The notes: generated by a model not told the origin, from the letters alone. A stretch of 53,294 bases of DNA from Hyphomicrobiales bacterium (GCA_021775835.1 JAJFHC010000136.1:1-53294), one strand, 5' to 3'; positions 1-9,026 are shown, counted from the stretch's first letter. Numbers and translations are program-made.

Positions 1-330
1 CGCACCATCGGCGCCGATCGCCTGGTTGACGAAATGATCTTCTGCTTCACCCATTCACGTGAAATCGACTGGATGCTGCCAGGCATCGCTCCGACCGGAA
101 AGTACGTTGAGGTGCCCCTGGTGGCGATCGTCAACTTCCGGGGCGACAAGCTCTATCACGAGCACATTTACTGGGATCAGGCGTCGGTTCTGGTGCAGAT
201 CGGCAAGCTCGAGCCGGCAGGACTTCCCGTGGCCGGTAGTGCTACCGCCAAGAAACTGATCGACGAGACCCGCCCGTCAAACGGACTTATGGCCGGCCTC
301 TGGGAGAAGAGCGAAGGCAAGCCCATCTGA
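1..330 (+). CDS. SnoaL-like / NTF2-fold ester cyclase family protein (3' part)
   Basis: The reading frame is open from the first base, so only the last 109 residues are present. The visible part (FTHSREIDWMLPGIAPTGK, then VPLVAIVNFRGDKLYHEHIYWDQ) resembles the C-terminal half of SnoaL-like NTF2-fold proteins annotated as ester cyclases or carboxymethylenebutenolidase-associated proteins. In these a small barrel has a pocket lined by His and acidic residues, matched by the HEHIYWDQ segment. The substrate cannot be told. A strong hairpin lies about 27 bases after the stop. The family assignment comes from recognition of the motif and is moderately sure; the missing N-terminus prevents a check of the full fold. 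Confidence 0.6.
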   Translation, partial: RTIGADRLVDEMIFCFTHSREIDWMLPGIAPTGKYVEVPLVAIVNFRGDKLYHEHIYWDQASVLVQIGKLEPAGLPVAGSATAKKLIDETRPSNGLMAGLWEKSEGKPI

Positions 331-356
331 GAAAACAGGGCCTGAAAACAAAATTA

Positions 357-378
357 CCCGGCACCGCAAGGTGCCGGG
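357..378 (-). terminator. Rho-independent terminator between convergent genes
   Basis: A perfect 9-bp stem (CCCGGCACC / GGTGCCGGG) closes a GCAA tetraloop. Read on the minus strand it is followed by a T-rich run (TAATTTTGTTTT), so it fits best as the terminator of the minus-strand gene ending at 404. It can also form behind the plus-strand gene ending at 330, but lacks a T tract in that direction. Confidence 0.7.
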
Positions 379-403
379 CAACCGGATCCACAATAACTCA
401 TAC

Positions 404-778
404 TCAATAGCGGATCCTGTGACGTCTGATGATGTGTCCGTTATAGGCATCGACTCTCAGCTTGAAGAGCCGACCGCGCTTGAAACACCGGGCCTTGTAG
501 CTCTGGTGGCGCAGGCGAAGATTATGACACCGGCGAAACCCGCGGTGGCGAAGCTTACGCCGGACCTTCCAGCGCGGCAGGATGTAATGACTGCGGCGAT
601 GGGCACGCTTTTGACGATAACGCGGTCCGGAATCGTAATGGGGAACCGGAACGTACTGTCCGTGGTATCCGCCAAAGCCAAGATGAATATCCACATTGGT
701 CTTGGCTTGCGCACCGGTTGCAGCACCAGCGATAAGGGCGGCAGCGATTGCGGCGGCGGCGATAATGGCCTTTTTCAT
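404..778 (-). CDS. Small secreted highly basic protein, function unknown
   Basis: A 124-residue protein with a clear signal peptide (MKKAIIAAAAIAAALIAG..., cleavage probable after AQA near residue 25). The mature part is rich in Arg, His, Lys and Tyr, with an N-terminal GFGGYHGQYVPVPHY stretch and a C-terminal FKLRVDAYNGHIIRRHRIRY. It resembles the many uncharacterised periplasmic His/Tyr/Gly-rich proteins of alphaproteobacteria; the FKLRVDAYNG segment faintly recalls PepSY-type strands, which I do not press. A good ribosome site (AAGGAG, 8 bases before ATG) supports the start. It stands alone, with its own terminator downstream at 357-378. The opposite strand is also open here but lacks such signals. 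Confidence 0.7.
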   Translation of the reverse strand: MKKAIIAAAAIAAALIAGAATGAQAKTNVDIHLGFGGYHGQYVPVPHYDSGPRYRQKRAHRRSHYILPRWKVRRKLRHRGFRRCHNLRLRHQSYKARCFKRGRLFKLRVDAYNGHIIRRHRIRY

Positions 779-991
779 GGGTGGTCTCCTTAACAGTCGG
801 GTTGCACTGGGTTAGGGGTCGTTGTTCAAGATGGCCCTACACTGCCGCACGCCGCCTGAGCGCTACCTGAAGAAGACGTTAATCTGGCGTTCATGTCGCA
901 AGCCACTTCCGTGTTGCCGGAGCTTTGCGCTGGAAATACAATGCGCTACCCTTCGCCCTTCACTCCCAGTTTTCATGGATTCCGCCCAATC

Positions 992-2626
992 ATGGTCACA
1001 GAAAACCTGAAACTCCTGCCCGACGGCAAGACATACGATGACTTGTGGAACGACTTTGCCTGGCAGATACCGGAGCGTTTCAACATCGCGACCGCTGTTT
1101 GCGACAAGTGGGCGGGGGAGCCTGAAAAACTGGCTCTCATCTACAAGACCCCGGAAGGCCGTGTTGAGAATTACAGTTTTGGCGACCTGATCGCGCACAC
1201 GAACCGGGCCGCCAACCTGTTCAGGAAGGCCGGTGTGAGTCGCGGCGATCGCGTGGCGTTGCTGCTGCCCCAGCGCCCGGAAACGGCGATCTGTCATCTG
1301 GCGCTCTACAAGTTGGGCGCGATTGCCGTGCCCATGGCAATGTTGTTCGGGGTCGATGCTTTGCACTACCGCCTGTCCGACAGTGGTGCGCGATTCATCG
1401 TCACGACACAGGCCGGCGTTGAAAAGCTGGCCGGCATGTCCGAGCAGCCGGCGGCGCTCGAATCCATATTCTCGGTGGACGGGAACGCGCCGGGCGCGGT
1501 TGACTTCGCCGCTGCAGCCGAAAGCCAGCCCGCGGACTTCGAACCTGTCGACACTGGTCCCGACGATCCCGCCCTGATGGTTTACACATCCGGCACCACC
1601 GGGCCGCCAAAAGGGGCTTTGCATGGCCACCGAGTCCTGATCGGCCACCTCCCCTGCACCGAATTCGTCCATGAAGGTTTCCCTCAACCGGACGACATCC
1701 TGTGGACACCGGCGGACTGGGCCTGGGCGGGAGGGCTCTTGAACGTTCTCCTGCCGGGCTTGTATTACGGCGTGCCCGTACTGGCACACAAATTCGAGAA
1801 ATTCGATGCCGAGGCAGCTTTTGCCCTGATGGAGGAGTTCAAGGTCAGAAACACTTTTATCCCGGCAACCGCCCTAAAGATGCTGAGAACCGTACCCAAT
1901 CCCACCGAACGATATGATTTGAAGCTTCGCACGATTGGCAGCGGTGGCGAGGCACTGGGCCGCAAGCTCGTCGATTGGGGACGGCAGGAACTAGGGGTCA
2001 CGATCAACGAATTTTATGGGCAGACGGAATGCAACCTGGTGCTGGGATCATGCTTGAGCCACGGCATCTCCCGTCCCGGTGCCATCGGCAAACCAATACC
2101 AGGGCATGAGGTGGCCATTGTCGGTCCGGACGGCGCGGTCCTGCCGCCAGGCGAGCAGGGTACAATCGCTGTTAGGCGACCCGATCCTGTGATGTTTCTC
2201 GAATACTGGGGCAACCCTGAGGCCACCAGAAACAAATATATCGATGACTGGCTCCTGACCGGAGACCAGGGATTCGTCGACCCGGACGGCTACTTTCATT
2301 TTGTGGGACGCGATGACGACGTCATCACAAGTGCCGGCTACAGGATCGGCCCCGGAGAAATCGAAGATTGTCTTCTGGGACACCCTGCCGTCGCCTTGGC
2401 TGCCGCCGTCGGCAAACCGGACCCGGAACGCACGGAAATCGTCAAGGCCTTCCTGGTATTGAACGAGGGCTACGACGCTTCTGAAGACCTGGCCGCCGAA
2501 ATTCAGACCTGGGTGAAAGAGCGGCTGTCCGCCCACGAGTACCCCCGCGAGATTGCCTTCGAGGATGCTCTCCCTTTGACAACCACCGGCAAGGTCATCC
2601 GTCGGATTCTGCGCGACCGCGGCTGA
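992..2626 (+). CDS. AMP-forming acyl-CoA synthetase (acetyl-CoA synthetase-like)
   Basis: A member of the ANL superfamily that activates a carboxylate as acyl-AMP and transfers it to CoA in the cytoplasm. From the chosen ATG it has 544 residues, normal for the acetyl/medium-chain acyl-CoA synthetase group. Motifs in order: P-loop YTSGTTGPPKGALHGH (about 197-212), EFYGQTECN (A5), TGDQGFVDPDGYFHFVGRDD and SAGYRIGPGEIE (A7-A8 hinge and CoA site), and PLTTTGKVIRR near the C-terminus with the catalytic Lys at about 534. Upstream in-frame starts at 893 and 941 exist; 941 has a GGAA-like ribosome site, so 17 more residues are possible. The acyl substrate is not evident. It converges with, and overlaps by 32 bases, the MFS gene. 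Confidence 0.9.
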   Translation: MVTENLKLLPDGKTYDDLWNDFAWQIPERFNIATAVCDKWAGEPEKLALIYKTPEGRVENYSFGDLIAHTNRAANLFRKAGVSRGDRVALLLPQRPETAICHLALYKLGAIAVPMAMLFGVDALHYRLSDSGARFIVTTQAGVEKLAGMSEQPAALESIFSVDGNAPGAVDFAAAAESQPADFEPVDTGPDDPALMVYTSGTTGPPKGALHGHRVLIGHLPCTEFVHEGFPQPDDILWTPADWAWAGGLLNVLLPGLYYGVPVLAHKFEKFDAEAAFALMEEFKVRNTFIPATALKMLRTVPNPTERYDLKLRTIGSGGEALGRKLVDWGRQELGVTINEFYGQTECNLVLGSCLSHGISRPGAIGKPIPGHEVAIVGPDGAVLPPGEQGTIAVRRPDPVMFLEYWGNPEATRNKYIDDWLLTGDQGFVDPDGYFHFVGRDDDVITSAGYRIGPGEIEDCLLGHPAVALAAAVGKPDPERTEIVKAFLVLNEGYDASEDLAAEIQTWVKERLSAHEYPREIAFEDALPLTTTGKVIRRILRDRG

Positions 2627-3902
2627 CAGGGATATTGCAGCGCAGTTCTTTCCACGTCCACCCAAGGATTGCCAGAGGCACCGTGCCTTCCAACGCGAGG
2701 ATCCAGAGAGCATTGGCAGCACCGAAAAATTCAGCCGTCACACCGACATTGACGAATCCGATCAGTCCGGTCCCGATACTGATGGTCAGCAGTCCCAGAT
2801 AACGTCCCCGCATTTCAACCGGTGCTGTCGTATAGACCAGGGTTGCCTGCATCGAAGCAAAGCACGCAATGAACAGGCCAGCCGCAATCATGCCGATGAC
2901 CATGCCGGTCACCCCCGGGGCGACACCGATGAAGAACACGGCACCCAAATGTGCAAAACAGCCGAAGTAATAGAAGGCGCGAAATTGCTCAGGACGGGCG
3001 GTACGTGCCACAATAAGCGCTCCGACAACCGCAAAAGTGCCTTCCAGAGCCGTAATCGCACCAATCCAGCCATCCGATAGCGCCAGGTCTTGCCGTCCGA
3101 TGACCGGAATCATCGCCAGGAACGGGAATCCCCAGATATTGAAAATGACGGTCACACCCATGATCCGAAGCAGATCGCTGTCACCCCACGCGTGTTTCAG
3201 GGCCAACATGACACCTTTAAGTGGCCTTAGAAGACGCGAGCCGGAGATGTCTCTACTCTCAGAGGCATAGACTGTGCCGTAGGCCAGAACCCACGATGCC
3301 GCATAAAGCACGGCGCCCAGCAGAAATACGCCGCTCACACCGATTGACTGATAGATGACACCGCCCAACAAAGGACCGATCATGCGTGTTCCGTTACTCG
3401 TCAAATTGTCGAGCGACATCGCTTCGGCAACACGGTTTGTTGGCACGAGATCGCCGATCATTCGGCGTCTCAGGGGAAAATCACAAGCCCAGAACACGCC
3501 GGACAGAAAGGCTGCTAAGGCGACGTGCCAGTAGGCTGGCTGTCCCCAGACGAACAGAATGAAAAGTCCCGCATTGACGACGATGACCAGGCCAACTGCG
3601 ATGCACAGCAACCTTTTGGCGTCGAGCATATCCCCCAGGGCGCCAATGAAAACACCGAACAGGGCGAGGGGCAGAAACCGCAAAAGGGCCAGAAGGCCGA
3701 CCAGAACAGGAGAACCGGTCGCATCAATGGCATAAAGTGCAAACGCCAGAAGTTCGAGCCAGCGCACGACGCCGGTCAGGCCGCCAACAAGCCAGACCCT
3801 CAGATAGGCGCCATCGCGAAACAGGGACGTTCTGGCAGCATTATTGGCATCCACCTGGCACCGGCACCGTGTTTTCTTGAAAGGACTTGCTGGAGAGCCC
3901 AA
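2595..3902 (-). CDS. MFS transporter (EntS-like MFS_3 group)
   Basis: A 435-residue inner-membrane protein with about 12 hydrophobic segments. The loop between TM2 and TM3 carries GALGDMLDAKRLL, a form of the MFS signature GxxxDxxxRR/K. The segment LVPTNRVAEAMSLDNLTSNGTRMIGPLLGG after TM4 is typical of the MFS_3 group that includes the enterobactin exporter EntS and many drug-efflux proteins. The first ~20 residues are polar and Cys/Arg-rich, so the true start may be an internal GTG about 17 codons later. The substrate is unknown. The gene faces the acyl-CoA synthetase and overlaps its 3' end. Confidence 0.85.
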   Translation of the reverse strand: MGSPASPFKKTRCRCQVDANNAARTSLFRDGAYLRVWLVGGLTGVVRWLELLAFALYAIDATGSPVLVGLLALLRFLPLALFGVFIGALGDMLDAKRLLCIAVGLVIVVNAGLFILFVWGQPAYWHVALAAFLSGVFWACDFPLRRRMIGDLVPTNRVAEAMSLDNLTSNGTRMIGPLLGGVIYQSIGVSGVFLLGAVLYAASWVLAYGTVYASESRDISGSRLLRPLKGVMLALKHAWGDSDLLRIMGVTVIFNIWGFPFLAMIPVIGRQDLALSDGWIGAITALEGTFAVVGALIVARTARPEQFRAFYYFGCFAHLGAVFFIGVAPGVTGMVIGMIAAGLFIACFASMQATLVYTTAPVEMRGRYLGLLTISIGTGLIGFVNVGVTAEFFGAANALWILALEGTVPLAILGWTWKELRCNIPVSRGRAESDG

Positions 3903-3964
3903 GCCATATCAGCAATTTCAGCCTCTGGCCAATTTTGCCTTGCCGGTCCTGTGCCCAGGTCGCT

Positions 3965-4795
3965 CTAAAGCTTGCACTGTTTCTTTGCACACGCCTTGAA
4001 GGACTCGATCGTACCGGGACCGCAGACACCGTCCACTTTGCCTTCGTAGACGCCTTTGGACCGCAGGCTGGATTGCCATGTCTTGACCTGGTCCTTTTTT
4101 GCCAGTTTGCAGGCATCCTTCCATTCCGCAACGGCCGTCTCCTGTTCACCGACAAGAAAGAAGCCCATGCCCAGCGATACCCGGATGGCGGGATCCTTTT
4201 GCCTGAGATCAGATGCCCGCAGCCAGAATGACAAAGCCGTTTCCAGATCTCCCGCTGATGCCAGTTTGTAGCCTCTGGAGTGGAAGATCCGTGCAGCAAC
4301 CCCCGGCTTGGTCTCGGCGTAACGTTCCACCAGGTCGAACAGGCGCTCCGTTTGCTCAGAGTCCTCGAATATCGACAACAGTACCTGAAACGCTTCAGTG
4401 TGTTGGGGATCGAGTCTGAGGGCTGTTTCGAATTCGCGGATCGCACGTTCGAACTGTCTTGCGCTCTTGAAAATCATGCCGCGGTTGAAATAGGCCGGCG
4501 CATATTTTGGATACAGGGTCGTCGCGCGGTCGAAGTCCTTGATGGCTCGGTCCGGCAATCCCAGTTCGTCATAGGCATTGCCGCGAATATTGTGAGCCTT
4601 CGCCAGTTTGACCGCGTTGATTTCCTGCCCGGCCTCGCGACTGGAATTTATGACCCGTGTACAACCGCGAATAGCAGCCTTGCCCTTGCCATGTTCGCAA
4701 ACCTCGAAATCATCGCTCGCAGCGTGGGAAACCCCACCGCCTAACAGGAGCAGCGACACGGCAAAAAACACGCAAAAGAACGGCTGTTCTCTCAT
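3965..4795 (-). CDS. Secreted TPR protein with peptidoglycan-binding-like C-terminus
   Basis: A 276-residue protein with a signal peptide (MREQPFFCVFFAVSLLLLGGGVSHA). The mature N-terminus has a Cys-containing motif, CEHGKGKAAIRGCTRVI, followed by at least three TPR units (KAHNIRGNAYDELGLPDRA, PAYFNRGMIFKSARQFERA and later copies). The last ~35 residues (WQSSLRSKG, then VYEGKVDGVCGPGTIESF) match the pattern of PG_binding_1 repeats, so envelope attachment is plausible. Extra C-terminal Cys residues may form disulfides. The Cys-motif plus TPR layout recurs in the protein at 52342-53088, so the two are paralogues. No partner gene is linked; the function is unknown beyond a periplasmic scaffold role. 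Confidence 0.8.
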   Translation of the reverse strand: MREQPFFCVFFAVSLLLLGGGVSHAASDDFEVCEHGKGKAAIRGCTRVINSSREAGQEINAVKLAKAHNIRGNAYDELGLPDRAIKDFDRATTLYPKYAPAYFNRGMIFKSARQFERAIREFETALRLDPQHTEAFQVLLSIFEDSEQTERLFDLVERYAETKPGVAARIFHSRGYKLASAGDLETALSFWLRASDLRQKDPAIRVSLGMGFFLVGEQETAVAEWKDACKLAKKDQVKTWQSSLRSKGVYEGKVDGVCGPGTIESFKACAKKQCKL

Positions 4796-4955
4796 TTTCC
4801 AGCAATCGATTTATTGAGTCGGCAAAGACATAAACCACTGACCCAATTGAGTAAACATCAGAATTGTCGCAGTTGATAGATTCCTGTTGATTGTATTAAC
4901 CGCCAAGCAATCCGACCTTACATATCAGCAGATTGCAGCGTTTTTCAGGTCATAA

Positions 4956-5879
4956 TCAGGTCTCGTAGTAATAGTTTGCCTTCCGGCCAAACAGAATCTG
5001 CCGGATGAACCGGCGTGAACGTTCGGATTTGCGCAACGGTTCGACAACAGCCTGGAGTGCATCGAATGCGGCAACCTTGATGCCGTCAAGCCTCGGTCTT
5101 GCATCGGGGGCGGCCTGCGGAATACCGACACGCCTCAAAAAACCGTTCATGAAACGGATCTTGTTCAAACGTTCGACGCTTGGCGTCTTCCAGGTGATTG
5201 CAACCGAAACACTGTATCGGTCGCCGGTACGAACCCAGTGCGGCCACATGTAGGGCAGGAACACACCGTCCCCCTCACGCATCGCATAGACTTTCGCCCG
5301 CCCTTCGAATGCTTCTTCATAATGCTGATTGCGATGTTTGCTTGGTGAAATTTCCATCGCCTCTTCACTGACCAGCGAACGGTCTTCGTTCTCGAATATG
5401 TGCATGAACTTGTCGCCGTGGATCTGAACAAACATGTTGTGCTCGGCATCCACATGAAACGGTGTGACCGAGTTTGCCGACGAGACGAAGACAAATCCTC
5501 GTATGTCGCTCATGGGTTCGGGTTTCTTGCCCGAGGTCAGGGCGTGGTCGTGCGCTTCGCGCAACATGCCTTCGAGAAACCGACGATACTCAGGATCGCT
5601 TTCGATGTTCTTTATAACCATCCAGGCATGACAATGCTCGATCTGGCGGATTGTTTCTTCAGCCGAAAGGTCGATCTTGGGAATGTCATCCGGTTTTTGA
5701 TCAGGCGACAGGTCTCCGGAACTGTATTCGATCCGGTCTCTTTCCATCTGCCGGGCAAGGTCGACCAAGCGTGGCAGCGCAAACAGTGGATGGTCCTGCA
5801 ACCGGTGGCGTAGGGGAAACGGTTTATCGGGAAACCGGGTCGCCAGGTGGGTCCGGTCGAGCAACAGATGAGTATTCAT
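4956..5879 (-). CDS. Cupin_8/JmjC-like protein in polysaccharide operon
   Basis: A 307-residue cytoplasmic protein with a cupin/JmjC-like core: NSVTPFHVDAEHNMFVQIHG gives an HxD-like metal pair, and MWPHWVRTGDRYSVSVAITW supplies the distal His. These are the usual ligands of Fe(II)/2-oxoglutarate oxygenases of the cupin_8 group, often annotated as jumonji-like transcription factors; oxygenase activity is not proven. The start is set at the ATG at 5879, which overlaps the stop of the preceding GNAT gene as ATGA and has AAGGA about 9 bases upstream. This implies translational coupling with the flippase-GNAT pair. It may modify a surface glycan precursor or a protein; the substrate cannot be read from the sequence. 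Confidence 0.75.
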   Translation of the reverse strand: MNTHLLLDRTHLATRFPDKPFPLRHRLQDHPLFALPRLVDLARQMERDRIEYSSGDLSPDQKPDDIPKIDLSAEETIRQIEHCHAWMVIKNIESDPEYRRFLEGMLREAHDHALTSGKKPEPMSDIRGFVFVSSANSVTPFHVDAEHNMFVQIHGDKFMHIFENEDRSLVSEEAMEISPSKHRNQHYEEAFEGRAKVYAMREGDGVFLPYMWPHWVRTGDRYSVSVAITWKTPSVERLNKIRFMNGFLRRVGIPQAAPDARPRLDGIKVAAFDALQAVVEPLRKSERSRRFIRQILFGRKANYYYET

Positions 5880-7123
5880 GTCGCCAGTCCTTTCTTGAAT
5901 CGATGATACAAATGGGCCGCCTTCGCGCGCGCAATCCGACGCAAGGTCTCGAGTTGGCAAAGCTGTTTGAAGGGCACTGGCAAACGGGCACCGGAAATCA
6001 GTATATCGGTGACGGACGTGCGTTCCCGCCACAGGTGGTTGATCATCGGATGATCGGCGTCGGCACAGGAGTCAATCCAGTCGATGGACTGTCGCTCGAC
6101 CGCGCAGTTGGTCAGCTCCAGGATCAATAAAACGCCAGGGGAGAACCGCACAAACGACTCGTCATGGGCAATTTTCAAGAGCCAGGCCTGAGAGCCTCGC
6201 CGTATTCCGCACGCCATGGATACCGCAACGCCGTCGAGCGACAGTTTCCAGAACAACAGATTGCCATCCCGCGCTTCCGCTGCAAATCCCCGACGAACGA
6301 CCTTCTCAAGTTCCTCTACTTTTGCCAGGGCAGTGCCCGTACGCCCCTTCCATCCCGCCGCTTCGAGAGTGAGAAAGGCGTCGCACCAGGCGTCCACATC
6401 ACCGTCCGCGCCGAAAGCCTCGAACGTCAGGCTCCCCTGTTCCGCGAGTCGATTCTTGAGGCGCCGGTATTCCTTGCGTTTCTTGTTGGAGAGCGCGTGT
6501 TCAAAATAGTTGCCATTATCAACTCTGGCTCTGAACGCTGCGCGTTCGTGGAGATCAAATTGTGAGCACAAACGGCCTGATCGAATCAGATGTCTCTGCA
6601 AGGCATCGTAGAAGAGGCCTTCAGCCGGAATCTTTTCAAACAGAAACGTGGCACGGCCATTGTGGCTATCGTCCAGCCACTCAAAAAAGGCTGTAAACGC
6701 CCTGTCGGCGTGATCCGCGTGGACAAGCGGCAGGCCCATGAACGTAAACTTGTGCCGCCACATGCTGAAGACGGAGACTGGCACGCCCCATCTCGCCCGG
6801 GACCTTGAACAAACAAATGCCCCGATCAGGACATTTGCCCGAGAGCCGTCAGGCGCGACGTTCCATACGAGCACGGCCTGAGGTCGGCCTTGATGCGACG
6901 TGAACCCATTGGCAGCAGCCGAGATCAACGGAACGTCAAACACAGGGCTGGCCTGCAATGCCTCCTGCCCCAACCGGGTCCAGTCAGCCTGGTGGCGTGC
7001 AAGCGCCGTCCGTACGTCAAGAACTTCCACCGTTACACCCGATGAACGGCTCGACTGGGTGTTGTCGAAAACAGGTGCCGCGGGACTGGCATGCGTCGGT
7101 GACAAGGTAATACCTGAAATCAT
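5876..7123 (-). CDS. CelD/BcsL-like GNAT acetyltransferase
   Basis: A 415-residue protein of the CelD/BcsL group (Acetyltransf_6), which carries a duplicated GNAT fold and is linked to exopolysaccharide or cellulose decoration. Typical features are the opening VEVLDVRTALARHQADWTRL, the basic helix NKKRKEYRRLKNRLAEQG (about residues 214-232) and the C-terminal WIDSCADADHPMINHLWRER. The start is the ATG at 7123, four bases after the flippase stop; a longer 5' extension would run into the flippase gene. The position between flippase and cupin genes suggests acylation of a glycan or lipid-linked precursor. Acetyl-CoA as donor is assumed from the family. Confidence 0.8.
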   Translation of the reverse strand: MISGITLSPTHASPAAPVFDNTQSSRSSGVTVEVLDVRTALARHQADWTRLGQEALQASPVFDVPLISAAANGFTSHQGRPQAVLVWNVAPDGSRANVLIGAFVCSRSRARWGVPVSVFSMWRHKFTFMGLPLVHADHADRAFTAFFEWLDDSHNGRATFLFEKIPAEGLFYDALQRHLIRSGRLCSQFDLHERAAFRARVDNGNYFEHALSNKKRKEYRRLKNRLAEQGSLTFEAFGADGDVDAWCDAFLTLEAAGWKGRTGTALAKVEELEKVVRRGFAAEARDGNLLFWKLSLDGVAVSMACGIRRGSQAWLLKIAHDESFVRFSPGVLLILELTNCAVERQSIDWIDSCADADHPMINHLWRERTSVTDILISGARLPVPFKQLCQLETLRRIARAKAAHLYHRFKKGLAT

Positions 7124-7127
7124 GGCC

Positions 7128-8519
7128 CTACCCCGACACCGGTTTATTCGAACCGATGATGAAGGCGTGAACACCGACGTGTTTACGCGCCGCGAGGTAT
7201 TGCAGTACCGCAACCAGACCCATCGAGATTGTGGTGGCGAGTGCAGCGCCAGGCAGACCGAACACCGGAATGAGCAGGAAGTTCAGAACGATATTTACAG
7301 CCGTCGCGCCGAACAAGGTCATGGCCACCGCATTTTGATGCCCCAGCATGTTCATCATCGACTCAACCGGTCCAATCGATGCGCGCATCAACAGGCCAAT
7401 GACAAGAATGAACATCAGCGGATAACCGGCGGTGAACTCTGGCCCGAACAGCCACAACAAGGGCCAGCCAATCGCGAGAATTCCAACAGCGGCGCCGAGT
7501 GACGGCCAGAAGGTCCACTTGATTGACTTGGCCATCAATTCGTTGAGTTCGCTGGTCTTGCCCGCGGCACTGTATTCGGCAAATTTCGGGGCACACGCCG
7601 CCGTTACGGAAAAATAGACAAAGGCAATCAGGCTTGTGGTTTTGACAACGGCATAATAGACCGCGATTTCTGCCGGCCCAACAAACAGGTTGAGGATCAT
7701 GATATCTGCATGACCCATCACCAGATAGAAGCTGTCCATGATGACAATCGGCAGAGATACCTTGATCCAGAAGCCCAGGCGATACGCGGTCGGGCCATGG
7801 GCGACCTCGCCGTTCAACCGCCGGCGAACCAGCAATGTCTGAACGATTGCCACCAGCCACGTCGCCGCAATGGCGGCAATGGCGGCGGTGACAGCAGTTG
7901 GCGGCGACCCCAGTCCCACGGCCGCTGCCATGAACACGAGGATCAGGATTGGTCTTACAATGTAGGGGGGCCCCAGAGCCAGGTGGATCCATGACCGCGA
8001 CCGTGCCAGGCCGTCCTTTGTATCGGACAGCGCAAACGCCGGCAGGCAGCTCAGGGCAAGGACAAACGGCAACACATAAAAGCTCTCGACGCTGTCGCCG
8101 AGCAGATGCAGCACCCCAACGCCTATCGCCGCCGTCGCCCCACCCAGCAGCACGGCGATCGCGGTACTGCTCAGCACAAAGCCGCGCAGCAGGTTCCACT
8201 CGCCGCGCTCGAAGTACTCGGGCACAAAGCGCATGACGGAGGTATTGAACCCTGCCGTCACGATTGTGCCCAGGATAATGACCCAGACCCAGACATAGGC
8301 GAAGATCCCGAATTCGAATGCGCCCATCCAGCGGGCCAGGAGAACCTGGGAGAAATAGGCAATGCCGGCGCTGGCGATGCGGATCGCGAAGGCGAACAGC
8401 GCGCCTCTTTGGGCGCCGGCGTGTTCACCGCTGCCTCTCAGGAGACCGGTGATTCTGTCAATAACTGACTGGATCGGCATAGTGCCGACGGTGGAGATAC
8501 TCATGTAAACGCCACTCAC
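7128..8519 (-). CDS. Wzx-like oligosaccharide flippase (MOP superfamily)
   Basis: A 463-residue protein with 12-14 predicted membrane segments, no signal peptide, and the opening FAIRIASAGIAYFSQVLLARWMGAFEFGIFAYVWVW that is typical of polysaccharide_synt/Wzx-like flippases. It would move a lipid-linked saccharide across the inner membrane. The start used is GTG; an ATG five codons later is equally possible because neither has a strong ribosome site. It is the first gene of a tight three-gene operon with the CelD-like GNAT and the cupin protein. The only other surface-glycan initiation gene nearby is the WcaJ-type transferase at 37.5 kb. Confidence 0.88.
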   Translation of the reverse strand: MSGVYMSISTVGTMPIQSVIDRITGLLRGSGEHAGAQRGALFAFAIRIASAGIAYFSQVLLARWMGAFEFGIFAYVWVWVIILGTIVTAGFNTSVMRFVPEYFERGEWNLLRGFVLSSTAIAVLLGGATAAIGVGVLHLLGDSVESFYVLPFVLALSCLPAFALSDTKDGLARSRSWIHLALGPPYIVRPILILVFMAAAVGLGSPPTAVTAAIAAIAATWLVAIVQTLLVRRRLNGEVAHGPTAYRLGFWIKVSLPIVIMDSFYLVMGHADIMILNLFVGPAEIAVYYAVVKTTSLIAFVYFSVTAACAPKFAEYSAAGKTSELNELMAKSIKWTFWPSLGAAVGILAIGWPLLWLFGPEFTAGYPLMFILVIGLLMRASIGPVESMMNMLGHQNAVAMTLFGATAVNIVLNFLLIPVFGLPGAALATTISMGLVAVLQYLAARKHVGVHAFIIGSNKPVSG

Positions 8520-8684
8520 TGAATCTTGTCGGGGCAGAACCCGGCTTTAAGCGCCACTTCGGAAGATGAGAAAATGCGCGCCCAGCACCCTTTTCGGGCG
8601 ATAAAACAGTTATCAGGAATGTTTTAAGATTCCGTTCGCCGCAATCACCGCTTGCGGAGCCTGCCGTAAGGAAATTGGAGTGCG

Positions 8685-8927
8685 TCAGTGTAGTGAAGGT
8701 TTCGCCGTCACGGTGTATCCGTTCAGCAGATCGTCGACGACCGACCCGACGGCCTGCCATGCGCAATGGGCCCGGCTGTCACCCAGAATCCGCTGTTCCT
8801 CGGCCAGGTACCGTGCAACCCTTGGCGCACTCAGCCCGTGCTTTCCAACCAGCTGTCCCGCCATCTGGCAGATATTGTGGGCTGCGGGTGTTTTGTTAGA
8901 AGACGATTGTGTGCCGGAATGGGACAT
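8685..8927 (-). CDS. Small conserved-looking protein, function unknown
   Basis: An 80-residue soluble protein (MSHSGTQSSSNKTPAAHNIC..., LAEEQRILGDSRAHCAWQAVGSVVDDLL). It is supported by a GAGG ribosome site 8 bases before the ATG and by a normal, non-repetitive composition with an amphipathic central region. No family is recognised. It follows the DUF924 gene on the same strand, about 100 bases downstream, and may be co-transcribed with it. Confidence 0.55.
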   Translation of the reverse strand: MSHSGTQSSSNKTPAAHNICQMAGQLVGKHGLSAPRVARYLAEEQRILGDSRAHCAWQAVGSVVDDLLNGYTVTAKPSLH

Positions 8928-8965
8928 GGGCTGGCCTCTTTCTCATGATTTGAGCAGGTGACCGC

Positions 8966-8990
8966 TACGGCACGCAGGATGTGTGCCGTA
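8966..8990 (-). terminator. Hairpin between DUF924 gene and small downstream gene
   Basis: A perfect 8-bp stem (TACGGCAC / GTGCCGTA) with a 9-base loop lies 36 bases beyond the stop of the DUF924 gene. There is no T tract, so it may be a weak terminator or an mRNA-stabilising hairpin between the two minus-strand genes. Confidence 0.35.
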
Positions 8991-9026
8991 ATACCTGTAT
9001 GTCCATTTACCTTTGGTGCGGCGGTG

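Noticed and set aside
371..793. Open frame of 140 codons on the plus strand opposite the small secreted protein
   Set aside because: It mirrors the minus-strand gene, which has a signal peptide, ribosome site and terminator; the plus frame has no recognisable protein features.
863..1789. Long minus-strand frame inside the acyl-CoA synthetase gene
   Set aside because: It is the reverse image of a conserved gene with all ANL motifs; codon-pattern shadow common in GC-rich DNA.
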